NCBI GenBank assembly: GCA_021030915.1
Contig: JAGEMR010000012.1
Coordinates: 310,001-374,000 of the forward strand
Length of the DNA stretch: 64,000 nucleotides
DNA from: Astrothelium macrocarpum
Taxonomy: Eukaryota; Ascomycota; Dothideomycetes; Trypetheliales; Trypetheliaceae
Direction: 5' to 3'
A program made the translations under genes and the position numbers. The notes under the pieces were generated by a model. It did not search any database. It had not been told where the DNA came from and saw only the letters and a list, made by a program, of their open reading frames with translations. Of this stretch, positions 10,848 to 22,415 are shown piece by piece; positions within the stretch are counted from its first letter, which is position 1, and each line of letters starts with the position of its first letter.

Positions 10848-12703
10848 ATTCGAATCAATTCTCAACACCAAGCATTCGAACCCAATTATCTCAACAACAG
10901 TATCGAATTATGTAATTTTATTTAGATGGATGAGTAGCACAAATTCATAGACTTTGAATGAGCTACTTTTTTTAATCTAAAAAACGTTGTGGCATTTGTT
11001 TTGACCTTCTCGGACGAGTTTGATCAAAAGGTGCTTCTGTCTCGCTTACAGCCTCCTCATCCATCCGCACAACAATTCGAGCATTTTTAGGTGTTTTCCG
11101 TTGATTTGGCTGATTCTGCTCATTTCCACGAGATTCAGTTTATAACTGTTTATTCGCTGCTCGCTGTTCAGCAGCCTCCTGTTTCCGCTGCTTTTGAACA
11201 GCCTGTACCTCCTTCCGCTGTTATTAAACTTCCTCACGGTCGCGTTTTCGCTATGCTTGTAATTCAGCTTTCATTTGCTTATTAGCTTATTACTGAGCCT
11301 TACGAGCCTCCTTTTACTGAATTTGAAACTCTTCTGCCTCCTTTTATTATTATTCTAATTCTCGAATATGAGTAATTTTTTTAAAATTATAAAATTTTGA
11401 ATCATTATACTCTTTAGATATATCTAGTTGTTTTTTTTTATCTGATCGTTTCTTTTGATCTTTAAATATTTTTTTGAGATCCAAATTTTCTATTTTAAAA
11501 AAAAAATTGTCTATATTTTGTTTTAAAATAAATATTTTTCATATATTCATCTTTTTTCATTCTACCGTATCTAATTTAGAATCAAATCTTTTACGGAATC
11601 GTCTCCATTATCTTATATTGATTCGATTTGAGGAATCTGAATTTGAGGATCATTCTAAATATGATTTGGCCTGATATATATTGAATTAATCAAATATTTA
11701 AGATGAATTGAATGGATGAAGGCCTGTTTTGAATCATCCATTGATAATATTTTTCGTTATAAACATTTTTTCGAATATTATCTAAAATAATAGAAAGAAA
11801 TTAATTTTGTTAAACGATAATATGACAAAAGAACGCTGAAATCAGCCATTTAATTCGATATTATAATATTCCGCCAAAGGTCTGAACAAATTCACATCTA
11901 ATAACTGAAATCGATGTATGGAATAAAAAGGATAGATAATAATAAAAATACATTATTCATAACAAAAATTGAGGAATTTCATAATAAAATGAGATTCATG
12001 ATCATCGATTATAAATAATCTCCATTTAAGGCCATCATTCATTCTATTTCTGATATTTTTTTCGAAGATCTCAATAAATCAGTTATATCCAATCTCATCG
12101 TTTATCCAATCTGATGGGGAATATACGAAATTATAATTATGGACAGCCGGATTCATATCTTAAAATCACGAATTTTGTACGGAATTGGATTAAATATTAT
12201 AAATGATAGAAGGAGGTAATATTTCGCCAGCCATTGATATGGCGGCGAGAATAATAATCCACGAACAAGAATTATCTGAATCTGATCCTTTTAAAAGACC
12301 TCGTTTATAAACTATTTTATCGAATACATGACGGTATTTTGAAATTTGGCCTATAACGAAATCTTTTTCGTCTATATTTCATATATTATATAAAACGATT
12401 CGATATTTTACAATTTTTGAACCTATCTAACAAAATATTAATAACATAATAACGTTTTTGAATAATAAATATCATATCAAAATAAAACCGAAATTGTTTA
12501 TAATTATCTATTCTTTTTTATTGAAGGTCAAAAGGCATAAAAAATGCTGATTTTAATTCTTTTCTGTGGTTATGTATAAAACGATACGTCCAATTCTTTC
12601 CAATATCCTTTTTATTGATTTTAATAGCAAAATTTCGTACCATTCAAATAATAGATAGAATATCACGGGCCGTAAATGTATTTATCCATTGAATTAGAAT
12701 AGA

Positions 12704-12883
12704 TTACTGATATTTTGAAAATTTGGCTAATCTATTTTGATAAATTTCAGATTTGCTACTGATGATGCCTCTATGGCGACGCGATAACATTGAACGTTCG
12801 ATTCCGTATAATTTCGCTATCTGAGAATAATTAGAAATTTCCAGCGTGTTCGCTACTTCAAGCGCTGCCTCCATTGGATCCAT
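12704..12883 (-). pseudogene. N-terminal remnant of pogo/Fot1 transposase
   Basis: A 59-codon minus-strand frame beginning MDPMEAALEVANTLEISNYS, followed by IAKLYGIERSMLSRRHRG, fits the pogo/psq helix-turn-helix, where a (I)..A......S...IA..Y.V...TL.RR..G pattern binds the terminal repeats. The frame then stops, and the rest of the roughly 550-codon transposase cannot be followed through the AT-rich interior. Only this DNA-binding start is still legible. Confidence 0.75.
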
Positions 12884-12935
12884 ATTGGTGGAGTAATTAA
12901 TTATTGAAATCAACTGGTGGATCAAATTTCGAGGT

Positions 12936-12975
12936 GTGCGCGACCTAGGGCTGTGCGGGACCTGGGGCGCACTCC
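12936..12975 (-). repeat. right terminal inverted repeat
   Basis: Exact reverse complement of 10808-10847, followed by TA at 12976-12977. Confidence 0.97.
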
Positions 12976-12977
12976 TA

Positions 12978-13871
12978 CCGGGGGAGCTAGAACAACAAAA
13001 CTTCACCTTCACCAGCTAGCCCGACCTAGATACTACAATGCAATACACCACTGAATACAAAGATACTTGTTCCCCTCTTTAACAGTTGCATGGCATATGG
13101 CCCCAAGCATACGTCATAAAGCTTGTGGTTGCTGTGCTCGTCTTAGAAATCAAATTTCACGAGTCAATAAATAATGTCTTACAAGGGCCTAAGCGAATAG
13201 TCACGTGAACGACTCAGATGCACGAAAGCAGGAGTCTGAGAAAGACAGAATACCGCTTCCTACCGACCCTGTAAGTTCAATTAATTCATTGTATTTCACA
13301 TTCAACACGGTCACTATTGTAGCCTAGATGATACGTGTGCGGGTCGGAGTTGATAAGCATAGAGACTCCGATCAGAAGACCGTTGCTCTCAGTCAGTAAG
13401 CGGACCAATGTTCGGCACCATTGACCAATTGTTTCGTATTGGGCTTCAGAAACCTTGACAACAGCTATCATAACTCAGGTACGGAAGACTGCTTCTAGCT
13501 GCTCCTATGCAGAAAAAATGGCCACTGACAATTTCATAGCCATCTGGAGAAAACGAAAGATTTACTGCCAAATCACTCCCGCAAGTTGAAACTATTCCAA
13601 TCAAATCAAAATATGCTATTTAAATACAAGCCTGATTGGGTGTCCTGGATTCTCTAAAAAAGAGGTTAATCGACTTAAATCGATTGCAAAAATTTGTAAA
13701 GAATGAGTGACGCATTTGATAGCAATACGAACTCCCGTGGAACCAACCCGGGCATCTCCAGCACTGCAGCGTTGCTTCGGCTGTTGTCCGCAGCTCATGC
13801 AAACCGCGTAAAATCCTGCTGAACAACTCTGAACCTAGCCGCTGATGCCATACTACGGTGAGTAAGACGTA
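12978..13871. other. gap beside the transposon
   Basis: About 890 bases. Short frames at 13286-13471 and 13616-13826 have no recognisable features. No repeat or RNA gene seen. Confidence 0.45.
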
Positions 13872-14657
13872 TCACATCCAGCTGACCCTCACTTCGACCT
13901 TGCCGTACTGTCCCTCAATAAATTTAGAGGCCGTCTTTAAGATTTCAGGTTTGAATTCGACAGTTCCCTTCGCGATCTCCTCGTCAGAGGAGACTGGGTC
14001 ATGATCCCATAGATATGCACTGATCTTCAGACTCGCATCCATAGGCACGGCCAGGGCAGATCTCAGCAGAGGGATCCGGGTATTCGGGCGTACGCTGGCG
14101 TAGTTCTCGGCTGACCTACGGAACAGGTCAATCTCACCATCAAACGAGGAGTTCTGGGAGTATATTCTCCCATAGACTTGCGCGGGGTCTTCTTCGTCTG
14201 CGTCAATCTGAATGACTTCCACCAAGGCCTCTGCAGCATCGCTCATCACGACATAGTTTAGCGCTGCAGAGCCGTATTTGCCGCTGATGGTGATGGTTTG
14301 GAGCTCGTCGTACACATTCGTATGGTCGTAGGCATTCCATAGAATCTCGCCGTGGCTGATTTCGCCGTCGGGAGATAGAGAGTCCTTATCCAGGAGACTG
14401 ACGTCGATGATGAAATCCCCGTCGGCCGATATAGCCCGAGATGGGCCAGTGAGCGTGACACACTCGCCAGGGCTAATAGATTCGTAGTTTACTCTGTCAC
14501 GGTTATAGATGTGATAGCTCTGCAACCAGTCGGTTGCTGTGATGATGCCGTAGAGATGGCCTGGATTCTCACCGCTGATGTTCAAGACGCGCACGTAGAA
14601 GACTTCGACCAAAGGTCGGCCGTCAGGAATTAAGGCTTGGCCTGCGGTGGTCGCCAT
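13872..14657 (-). CDS. DUF6598-like protein of unknown function
   Basis: A single exon of 261 residues, acidic, with no signal peptide or membrane segment. Residues 18-130 read VEVFYVRVLNISGENPGHLY, then GIITATDWLQSYHIYNRDR and CVTLTGPSRAIS. The order 'E-V-F-V..V....LYG.I...D.......NRDR...Q.L....LTGP.RA' is the pattern of the DUF6598 domain known mainly from grasses, where it sometimes accompanies ribosome-inactivating domains. The second half (residues 135-261) looks like another copy of the same beta-rich fold: VIQIDADEEDPAQVYGRIYS and IDLFRRSAENYASVRPNTRI align with the first. No RIP catalytic domain is present. The match is from memory of the pattern and moderate. A 9-10 bp repeat array lies just upstream of the ATG. 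Confidence 0.7.
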   Translation of the reverse strand: MATTAGQALIPDGRPLVEVFYVRVLNISGENPGHLYGIITATDWLQSYHIYNRDRVNYESISPGECVTLTGPSRAISADGDFIIDVSLLDKDSLSPDGEISHGEILWNAYDHTNVYDELQTITISGKYGSAALNYVVMSDAAEALVEVIQIDADEEDPAQVYGRIYSQNSSFDGEIDLFRRSAENYASVRPNTRIPLLRSALAVPMDASLKISAYLWDHDPVSSDEEIAKGTVEFKPEILKTASKFIEGQYGKVEVRVSWM

Positions 14658-14716
14658 ATAGACGTCTCGTCGAGGCCTGGAACCAATAACAACGTGCTGA
14701 CAGGCGTACCCAGTCG

Positions 14717-14800
14717 TAGGTAAGGTAGGTAAGGAAGGTAAGGAAGGTAAGGAAGGTAAGGTAGGTAAGGTAGATAAGGTAGATTAGGAGGTAAGGTATG
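14717..14800. repeat. GGTAAGGTA/GGTAAGGAA minisatellite
   Basis: About eight to nine imperfect copies of a 9-10-bp unit (GGTAAGGTA, GGTAAGGAA, AGATAAGGT) run through 14717-14800, within 60-140 bp upstream of the DUF6598-like start codon. It is probably in that gene's leader or promoter. Confidence 0.9.
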
Positions 14801-15015
14801 GGGACCGAAGGGTCGTTATCGTCACGCAGAACCGTGACAGAAAGGGGCTCCAGTTCTGGAATCTGGCCGAGCAGAATTATGTCACCAACTTATTACAGCT
14901 TCATTTCCATGGTATGCTCACAGGGATGCCAAATTTAAAATCTTTTCGCTACGTACGCACACGGCAATATCTATTTTACAATCAAACAAAGCAACACCAA
15001 CTCTAACAACCGGCC

Positions 15016-15258
15016 TCACTTCTTACCTGCTTTCCCACTCTCCAAACTCACATCCAGCTGCCACAACGAATCCCAGATGCCAGTTCTGGCTTTTGCCGGT
15101 TTAGGCGGGGACCCGTTCCTCAGCGGTTTCGATGGCGAAGACTTGGACGGCGAAACTTGTTTGGACTTGGAAGGTGACGATGGCAATTTAACGGGAGACG
15201 TAGTTGCAGATCTAGCTAGTGAAGAAGATGCTGCTACTACCGACTTTCCCTTCCACCC
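15016..15258 (-). CDS. ATG11: probable C-terminal exon of ATG11
   Basis: This 81-codon open stretch, read from 15258 down to the TGA at 15018-15016, is Ser/Lys/Pro-rich. It ends with RTGIWDSLWQLDVSLESGKA, the kind of short Trp-containing tail that closes many Pezizomycotina Atg11 proteins. It is preceded by a convincing 3' splice site. It is in a different frame from the main exon, so it is used only if the intron before it is removed; the matching donor is uncertain (candidate 15316, a weak GTTCGC). It could be an alternative C-terminus. Confidence 0.6.
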   Translation of the reverse strand, partial: GWKGKSVVAASSSLARSATTSPVKLPSSPSKSKQVSPSKSSPSKPLRNGSPPKPAKARTGIWDSLWQLDVSLESGKAGKK

Positions 15259-15286
15259 CTAGAAACATAAATCGTCAGCCTCATCA

Positions 15287-18200
15287 TTAGGGCCCCCAGA
15301 GCAGATCTTTGCGAACCTCTTCGCTTCCACCTCCTCTCCCTTCCTCTGTTGAGATGCCCAAACCTGGCCCAACTTTCGGAGCCGCCGCACTTGTCTGACT
15401 CTCACTCCTTAACCTCGCAATCGCCGGATTCTGTGCCACCTCTCCATTACCACCACTACCAGATCCCCCCTCCTGCGCTGTCGTTTCATTAGGGCTCGCC
15501 GCGCCTTTCAAACTCGACGCGCGCTTCGAATTCGTACTACTCCTCCTTGAATCCAAACTCTTATTCAACGTTTTACTCGCCTCACTCACACCTCCCACCC
15601 CACTCTTCTTCCCCCCAACCCTGACACTACTCCCCTGCGCATCCACCCTCGCACTCGCCACCGTACTCTTCCCCAGCCCTGGCGTACTCGGCGCTCCACT
15701 CTTCTCCTCGCTCGCATCGATCAAGTACCAACGCAGGCCATCCGACAGATCAAACGGATTCTCATCCGACGCAATACTCTCCACGGCGGCATCACTCCCC
15801 GCGCTCCTCGCGCTTCGCGCATCACCCCCTCCACCACCCCCACCGCCAGCACTCGAGAGCGCACGACTAAGATCGACGACACGCTCCTCGACGCGCGTGA
15901 TGCGCGCAACCAGCCACTCGCGCTGCCGCAGGCGGTGCGCCTCCGTCTCGCGCAGGAAGTAGTGGGGCGCATTGACGTTGAACGCGGCCCACGCGCCCTG
16001 GCTGGCGTTGCGGGTCGGCAGGAACAGCGCGAGGTCGCCGTCCTTGAAGTCCTTGAGGGCGAGCTTGGCGTGGGCTTCGTGCGCGAGCGTGGCCGCGCGG
16101 TCGCGCGCCGAGCGGGACTCCTTTTGCCATTTGCGCGCCGTATGCTCGACGTCGCGGAGGCGCTTGGTGAGCGTTTCCGAGAGCGCGGGCAGGGAGAAGC
16201 GCGAGAGGGAGGCGAGGAAGGCGGCGAAGGTGGTTTGTTCGAGGGCGGGGGAGGAGGTGGTTAGCCAGGTTGTGAGGGCGGCTTCGGCGGTGGGGAGGAA
16301 GTCAAAGGTTGAGATGGGGTAAGATGAGGTGCGTGAGATAGTGCCGGTACCGGAGAGGGTGGTGGAGGTAGTGGATTTTGGGGGGCGTTCGATGACCATG
16401 TTGTCGTCGCGATGTGAGACGATGAAGCCAAGAGATTGCAAAAGGCGAATGAGCTGCTCGTCCTGATTGCATAACCGATCTGCGAGTTCCTTGGCATGGG
16501 CAGTACGCTGGTCGAGCTGTGCTTGAGCTGCATCCGCCGAGTCTCGAAGTTTCTGGTGCGTGTTTTGTAACTTTGTCAATGCCACGTCCAGACTGTTGAT
16601 ATGGGATCTGGCCTCGGTGAGTTCTGAAGAGAGACAGCTTGCTTTGGCTTCCTCTTCAGCAACTCTCTGGCGCAAAACTTCAGATCCAGTCTCTCCATCT
16701 GCAAATTTGGAGCGGAGATCATTCAAATGAGATCGTGTCTCTTCAAGTTCGGCTATGAGTGAGACTGCTCTTGCTTCGTATTTTTGCGATTCTTCACGCG
16801 CCTCCTGTAGCTCCGATGCTTGCTTTGTGAGCTGATCGTCGAGTGAAGCGATCCTGCCCTGGTCCGATTCTGAGGCTGTGCGGAGAGTATCATTGTGGGC
16901 AAGTGCTTCAGCTATAGCGCGTGAGAGTTCTTGGGCATGATCCGCGGATCTGCGAGCCAAATCTTCCAAGGTCTTTACCGTAATAGCTGATCTTTCGTCC
17001 CCCGTGCTTTCTGGAGCTAAGAATGATATTGCAGCTTGCAGCGATGGCTGCTGCTCTGCTTCACACTCCTCGTATTGTCGTAACTTTGCTTCTAGCTCAT
17101 CGCACACCGTTTGCGCCGTTATCTTTTCTTCACTAAGCTGCCGCAACTGTAATTCTAGCGATGCCGTTTTTTCTATTTCGTCGCTATGCTGAGTACGAAG
17201 TTTGGTGAGATCGGCTTCAGCTTTAGATGCTGTTTCCATAGACTCCTGCCTTAGAGAATCGAGTTGCCCTTCCAGCACACGGATTCTGCCGTCTGTGCTG
17301 GCCTTTTCATTGTCACGGCTGCCCAGCAGTCTTTCAAATTCGTCCTCAAATTCTTCAATACGAATCTTATGACGACCTAACTCGCCTTCAAGAAGCCGTC
17401 GTTCGTCGGCAAACTCTCTTTGCTGAGCATCCATATTTTCCATTAAATCTTTCTTTGTTGAATTGGCGTCGTTTACTTGTGTTTGTAGGCTATCTGTTTG
17501 ATTGCGAAGATTGTCAGCCGTATCCCTGTGGTGTTGAGCTTCCTTCTCAGACGCAGATCTCCGCTCTTTTTCAGCCATCAAATCGGCTTCTAGAGTCACG
17601 ATGCGCCGCGCCAACGCCTTCTCTTCGGCATTTTGATTCGAAGAGAAACGTCGCGAAGACACAGATGATCGCCGGGAAAGGTTCTCTGCAAGTTTGGGAG
17701 ACTGAGCAATAGGTGCCTGCTCCGGTGTTGTCGGTTCTTGAATTGGACCGTGATGAGGCTGGAAGCCAGAAACGTTAGAGGATAGACGACTCATCTGACT
17801 TTGACGGTGAAGTAAATCTTCAAGTTTCCGGACCCGGCTCTTTTGACTTTTTAATTCATCCTCGAGCTTTGAATTGGATTCGCGCAATACTCGCATATCA
17901 TCCTCGCCTCTGAGCATCAAGGAGGTGGAGCCAAAAGCCGCCTCATGGACACTACCATTCTTGAAATTTTTGGCTCGTTTGACTTGTCTCTTCGTCGGTC
18001 GGTCCAACTCTTTCATAGCCTCCATTAAATCTTTTACAACAGCTCCAGAACCTTCAATATCATTCAGAGACTTGACATAATTTTGAACGTCCTGCCGTGA
18101 TACGCTCGGCCATGCTTCCTCTTCAGCTTGCAAATTAATCTCAACACCCAAAGCCTTACTGCTCAATGCCTCGGGGCTAATAAGATCGCCAATACCTTTC

Positions 18201-19621
18201 AGCCACTTTTTACGTCGGCGTTCCTCTTCATCTTGGTAGCCAGCCATTTCTTCAGCTAGAGCAGATGAATCCGTCTTCATCTTGTCAATCCATTCATGGC
18301 GACGCACAGCTTCAATCATGAGAGAACCGTAGATGAAAGGCAAACGCGAAACTATTCCGAGCGTGTTGAAAGCGTCGACAGCCTCCGGAGGTGGATCCAG
18401 GCTAGAGAGCTGAGAATACGCGTTCGCAAGCATCGACTCAATTGATGTGATTGTCTGCATGTGACGTGTTGCGTCTGTCATGGTATAATTCTTTTGCTCA
18501 ACCGCACGTCGTACGTGGTCGGACATCTCGGCACCGTGATCTTTGAGGGCGGGTAAGTAGTTGCGAGTATGAAGCAGAGCCATTTTCGAAGCTTGCGCAA
18601 CCGATTTGGGGGACACGTCAAGACTGGAAACATGATCACAGTCAGAAGCTACCTTCTTTGCGACCAATTGCACCTCTTCGAAGAGGCGAGATGAGGTTTG
18701 GCTATCGTCTAGCGGCGATCGCTGTTGCATTTTCTCCACGGATGCGAAGAGTTCGGTGCTTTCTGTCTGGATCTTGTTGACCAAATTTCCCATTTGTTCA
18801 AGTTGATCTCCAAATCCTTGACATAGCGAGTGCCCAATCTTTGCTGAATTGGCGACTTCTTTGGGGTCTACAAAGGCTTGCAATGTGACTGCTATAGCAG
18901 AAGACCTTCGACGTGTTTGTGGAAGATTCTTCAACGCCAAGAGACTTAAGAATTCAGCTTTTGCAGGTATTGCTCCCAACCGGTTGAGATCGGCCTCCCA
19001 AGTATCTACAAATTGCTCCTGATCCTTAATTACCTCGTCATAGTAAGCGCTCGCCTCTGCGTGCTTGCTTTCAGCATTCCGTATATGTGACTGAAGACTC
19101 AAAGCAGCCACGTTCAAGCCTCTTTCTACGATGCTTGTCTCTTCCCTGTACTTTATGGCACTCTTCGACATGGAAGAACACTTTTGAACAATTACAAGCG
19201 CCCAATCCCGACGTGCCTTGAACAATTTTTGCCATGACTGTATGTCATTTTGATTTGTAATGGTATCAGGAGGCCCCTGGGGAGAGAACGGGGCGGGAAG
19301 AGCAATAGTAGGGGATCTCGGATTCGCAGCTCCATTTGTAGATGGTGGGGACAGGAGGGCACGGTCAAAGACAAATATCTCCTTCTACAGTAAACGTTAG
19401 ATTATTGAGGATGAATTTTGTAGCACAAAGGATTGACTAACCTCGGTTAGCAGTGCTGGTTGACGAACATGTTTCCCTTTTGTGGTCAAGAGAATTTGGG
19501 CCTGAGTAGAAACGCCAACCGCTTTTGCGACCCAGGTCTTAAAAGCATCTAATGACGAGAAGGAGGTCGGGTCGGCGTCGACACGCTCACCCGTGTGGGC
19601 TGCGAGAACCTGTAACGACAT
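15287..19621 (-). CDS. ATG11: autophagy-related protein 11
   Basis: Exon 1 is 19621-19442 (60 codons; MSLQVLAAHTGERVDADPTS, the ubiquitin-like N-terminus of fungal Atg11). After a 57-nt intron (19385-19441) a long exon runs 19384-15287, for 1425 residues in all. Next comes an APG17-like region (residues about 150-480), a long coiled coil (about 540-1050) and the Atg11 C-terminal domain with LFLPTRNASQGAWAAFNVNA and a final RKDLLWGP. Atg11 is the scaffold of selective autophagy that links cargo receptors to Atg1 and Atg17 at the assembly site. A further conserved C-terminal piece (IWDSLWQLDVSLESGKAG) lies downstream at 15016-15258 in another frame, with a good branch site (GCTGACG) and TTTCTAG acceptor but no GT donor next to LLWGP. 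A phase-0 join from GTTCGC at 15316 would include it but skip RKDLLWGP. The long GC-rich plus-strand frames over 15.9-16.3 kb are shadows. Confidence 0.95.
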
Positions 19622-19924
19622 GCGCTCCTCTTCTGCCCTTTGGTGGCGCGTATTTCTGCGAACATGAAGAAGTAGGATGAGCAAGCCAAGGTATTTATTT
19701 GGTATAGGTGCCGGATGACTGAGAAGTCCTGTGATCTAATAGGTACATTCAGAAGGCATCCGGCGGCAATATGGACTGTGGCTAGAGATTGATCCACCGC
19801 CTTCATGCGCCACACATCTTACATCATTGGCCAAGCGCGTCGAGGCGCGTACGCGACAGTCATGGAACTGTTTCGCATGTGAAACTCCGCTTCTTGAGTA
19901 CAAGAGTTGCTTCCTTCTTAAACA

Positions 19925-20735
19925 ATGTCGGACAACTTACAGCGTGAGATATTAGACGAAGTCGATAATCTATGTCGTCTCCGAGGTCAGTTACTCTTTG
20001 GGCGGGAGAATAAGATGTTAGATCTTTACAACGAACAAGAAGATGTTAGACTTGAGACGGCTCTATTGAATGCACAGAATAATTGTAGGATTGAGCATCT
20101 TATCCTTTATGATTAATCTCTAATATTGCAGTACCCAACAACACCATTGCGGACGCGGATTTACCAGAACAATTACGAATCGCGGAACAGCAGGTCACTG
20201 AGGCTAGAGCGTCGTACATGTTACGCAATAAGATTATCCAAGATGTAATTATTACGGACCCTATTCTGAAAGCAGTCCATGGTGGTTCTCATGCTACTCC
20301 AATCGAGAGGTACTGCAAATCTGCCATAATAGATTTCTCAAATTAAATTAAGCCAGAGATCTACTTCCGCTGGTCAATGCTCGAGACAGTCTGTCGATGC
20401 TACAAAGCCAACTAGCTACCAATCTAAGGAAAACGTACGATAAACTATCCGACGCGAAACGGGCTAACATAGTGGCAACGCAAAAGAACAGAGAACTTAC
20501 CCAAGAGCTTATGGACCTTGTCGAACACACCAAACCTACAACGACGGATGAGGTTCAAGATCCCGAAGTTCGGGCTCAACTCACAGATATAGAGCAAGAG
20601 ATTCAGCCTTTGAAAAGAGAATGGCGCGTGCTAAAGTGCCTGCTTGCAGGATGTATCGTCGGGAGTGGAGTTGACTGGGCGAGAGATCCTGCTTTGCTGG
20701 ATTTGGTTTTGGATGATGAGGATGAGATAACTTGA
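19925..20735 (+). CDS. CENP-H-type inner-kinetochore protein
   Basis: Three exons, 19925-20084, 20132-20309 and 20357-20735, join in frame to 238 residues. Introns are 47 nt each with GT-AG ends. Residues 55-115 (for example RNKIIQDVIITDPILKAVHG, then HATPIERDLLPLVNARD) and the C-terminal block LLAGCIVGSGVDWARDPALL fit the CENP-H/Fta3 C-terminal domain, in which an I..SGV.WA.DP.L motif closes the protein. The middle is coiled coil. CENP-H sits with CENP-I and CENP-K in the constitutive centromere-associated network that bridges centromeric chromatin to the outer kinetochore. The first exon is open past its end into a short tail, which the intron removes. Head-to-head with ATG11 (300 bp between starts), so the two may share a promoter. 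Confidence 0.82.
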
Positions 20736-22415
20736 AAGGACATGCTTGATAGGGACATCATGTGGGATGCGTTCCGTCCTGCTAGGGACATGTGATGGTG
20801 AACTTGGATTTTTGGTTCGGAAGTTCATGAGTCAACTGTATGGCATGCTAGCCATGACCGTCCTTTCGGTGATACGGCTGGGGGATGGGTACATTGACAG
20901 TCGCACTTGGCAAGAAGAATCCGAAGAGGACAGTCTAGTAGGTGTGAAAAGACGCTGCTCGCCTCAAACGCAGTAGGCAATTCATCGAAAACTAGCTAGT
21001 TAGCGTTTGCGTGGAGATATGAGGGCAATGAAAGACAAAAGGGAGGCACGTGTGGATGGAGTGGCGAGCATGTACCAGAAAACTTCATGACATTAAATCA
21101 GAGATTCGTCTCAAGTAAAGACATATAGCTATGGAATGTTACTTCACCTTCAGTGCGATTACAGAAGGCGAAGGACAAATAGACTATGATAGACGAGGTA
21201 TAGATAAATGGATGAGAATCTAGACATGAGTGAGATGAATGAAAACACAGGCTTATGATCAATGCAGAAGCCGTGGACATTAATCAAGTGAACATTGGGG
21301 GAATATTCGGTGTTTCTAAGATTGAACGGTTGAGGTATGCATGGTCAGACGTTGTCCGTCGTAGAACACCATTACCGACTCTTAGAACCCGAGTAATGCA
21401 TCCGTTTCCCGCACGCTATTGTCTCTTCACCTTTAGTAACAAGACCTATCTCATTCCGGGTGAGTTGCATGAGGTGGCGCCATCTGCCGTGTACGGGCAA
21501 ATGATTACCCACGTGAAGCTTGGAGACATTGGGCTCGCGCAGCAACGAACGAATCGGAAACGAGCTGCAGGGTGATATTGAGGGATTATCTTGTGGTGAA
21601 TATGTGTGAGGAATTGCAGTGGTGTGGCATTCCAAGGATTGCGGGTGTTGTTGCGCAGGCAGGCTGACGTCTTGTTGTTGTGGTCTGGCTCTGGAGGAGT
21701 CCCGTGCGCCAGTGATGGCGCTAGAGGTGGAGGGGACTCGCAGCTCACCAAAATACAGGGCAGCGCCCGCGCCCACCCAAACTGCCCTCATACATTCTCT
21801 CACCCTTTACTACTGAGTCGCCTGCTGTGCCCTCAGACTGCCTCCACGCCCATACAAACGGTCAGTCGGCGCTTTGCTTGTCTCTATACAGTCCTCCCGT
21901 AGACGCGCTTTCACCCAATATCCCCAACCCACGCCATTTCTACCAAATTTGATTCCGCCTGCCTTGGCAATGCTCTTCTTTGCTCCTTCTCGCGTCCTGA
22001 CTTCATTTGCGCTCAGCAACTTTCCACCTCGTCGTCTTTTGTTTTCCCTTGCTAATACGACGTGAATATAGTCAACCAATTGCAATTGCATTCACGCGCG
22101 GCTTTTTAGCACGCTTCTGAATTTCAATTTTCATTCAGTAAGTCCATTTTCCCATTCCAAACACTGCTTTTGTATTTGGCATTTCACCGCGCGCAACGCT
22201 TGCTTGCTACTCCCCACTACGGACATGAGCCGTTTTCCCCACCATATAGCGCCTTGAACCATCATATGCATCTGCACTCCAAATAATCAACCACGCTCCT
22301 TTTCACCATTGTTTTTGCTTGCTTCGCGCACCTGATTTGCATAATCGTAGCCAAGCAATTATTTGTTTCACCAATTTGCGACCGTAGCTCATTGCTGATC
22401 TCTCATCAAAGCAAA
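20736..22415. other. 1.7 kb gap ahead of NHP6
   Basis: No supportable gene. The overlapping frames at 21255-21902 on both strands are not family-like. The last 500 bases are pyrimidine-rich with many TTT/CCA runs and look like the long 5' leader and promoter of the HMG-box gene, which is typical of highly expressed fungal chromatin genes. Confidence 0.5.

Larger units (their letters stand above)
10808..12975 (-). mobile_element. pogo/Fot1-type DNA transposon, decayed interior
   Basis: A 2168-bp element is bounded by perfect 40-bp inverted repeats at 10808-10847 and 12936-12975 (outer end GGAGTGCGCCCCAGGTCCCG). Each is flanked on the outside by TA (10806-10807 and 12976-12977), the target duplication expected of Tc1/mariner-pogo elements. 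The interior is extremely AT-rich and riddled with stops. At its right end a minus-strand frame starts with a psq/pogo-type helix-turn-helix (see the pseudogene at 12704-12883), so the transposase read leftward. The size fits the 1.9-2.2 kb Fot1 group. AT bias concentrated inside the element and not in the flanks is what repeat-induced point mutation produces. The element is non-autonomous as it stands. Confidence 0.93.

Noticed and set aside
15935..16322. Two plus-strand frames of about 110 codons
   Set aside because: They are antisense to the conserved ATG11 C-terminal domain and arise from its high GC content.
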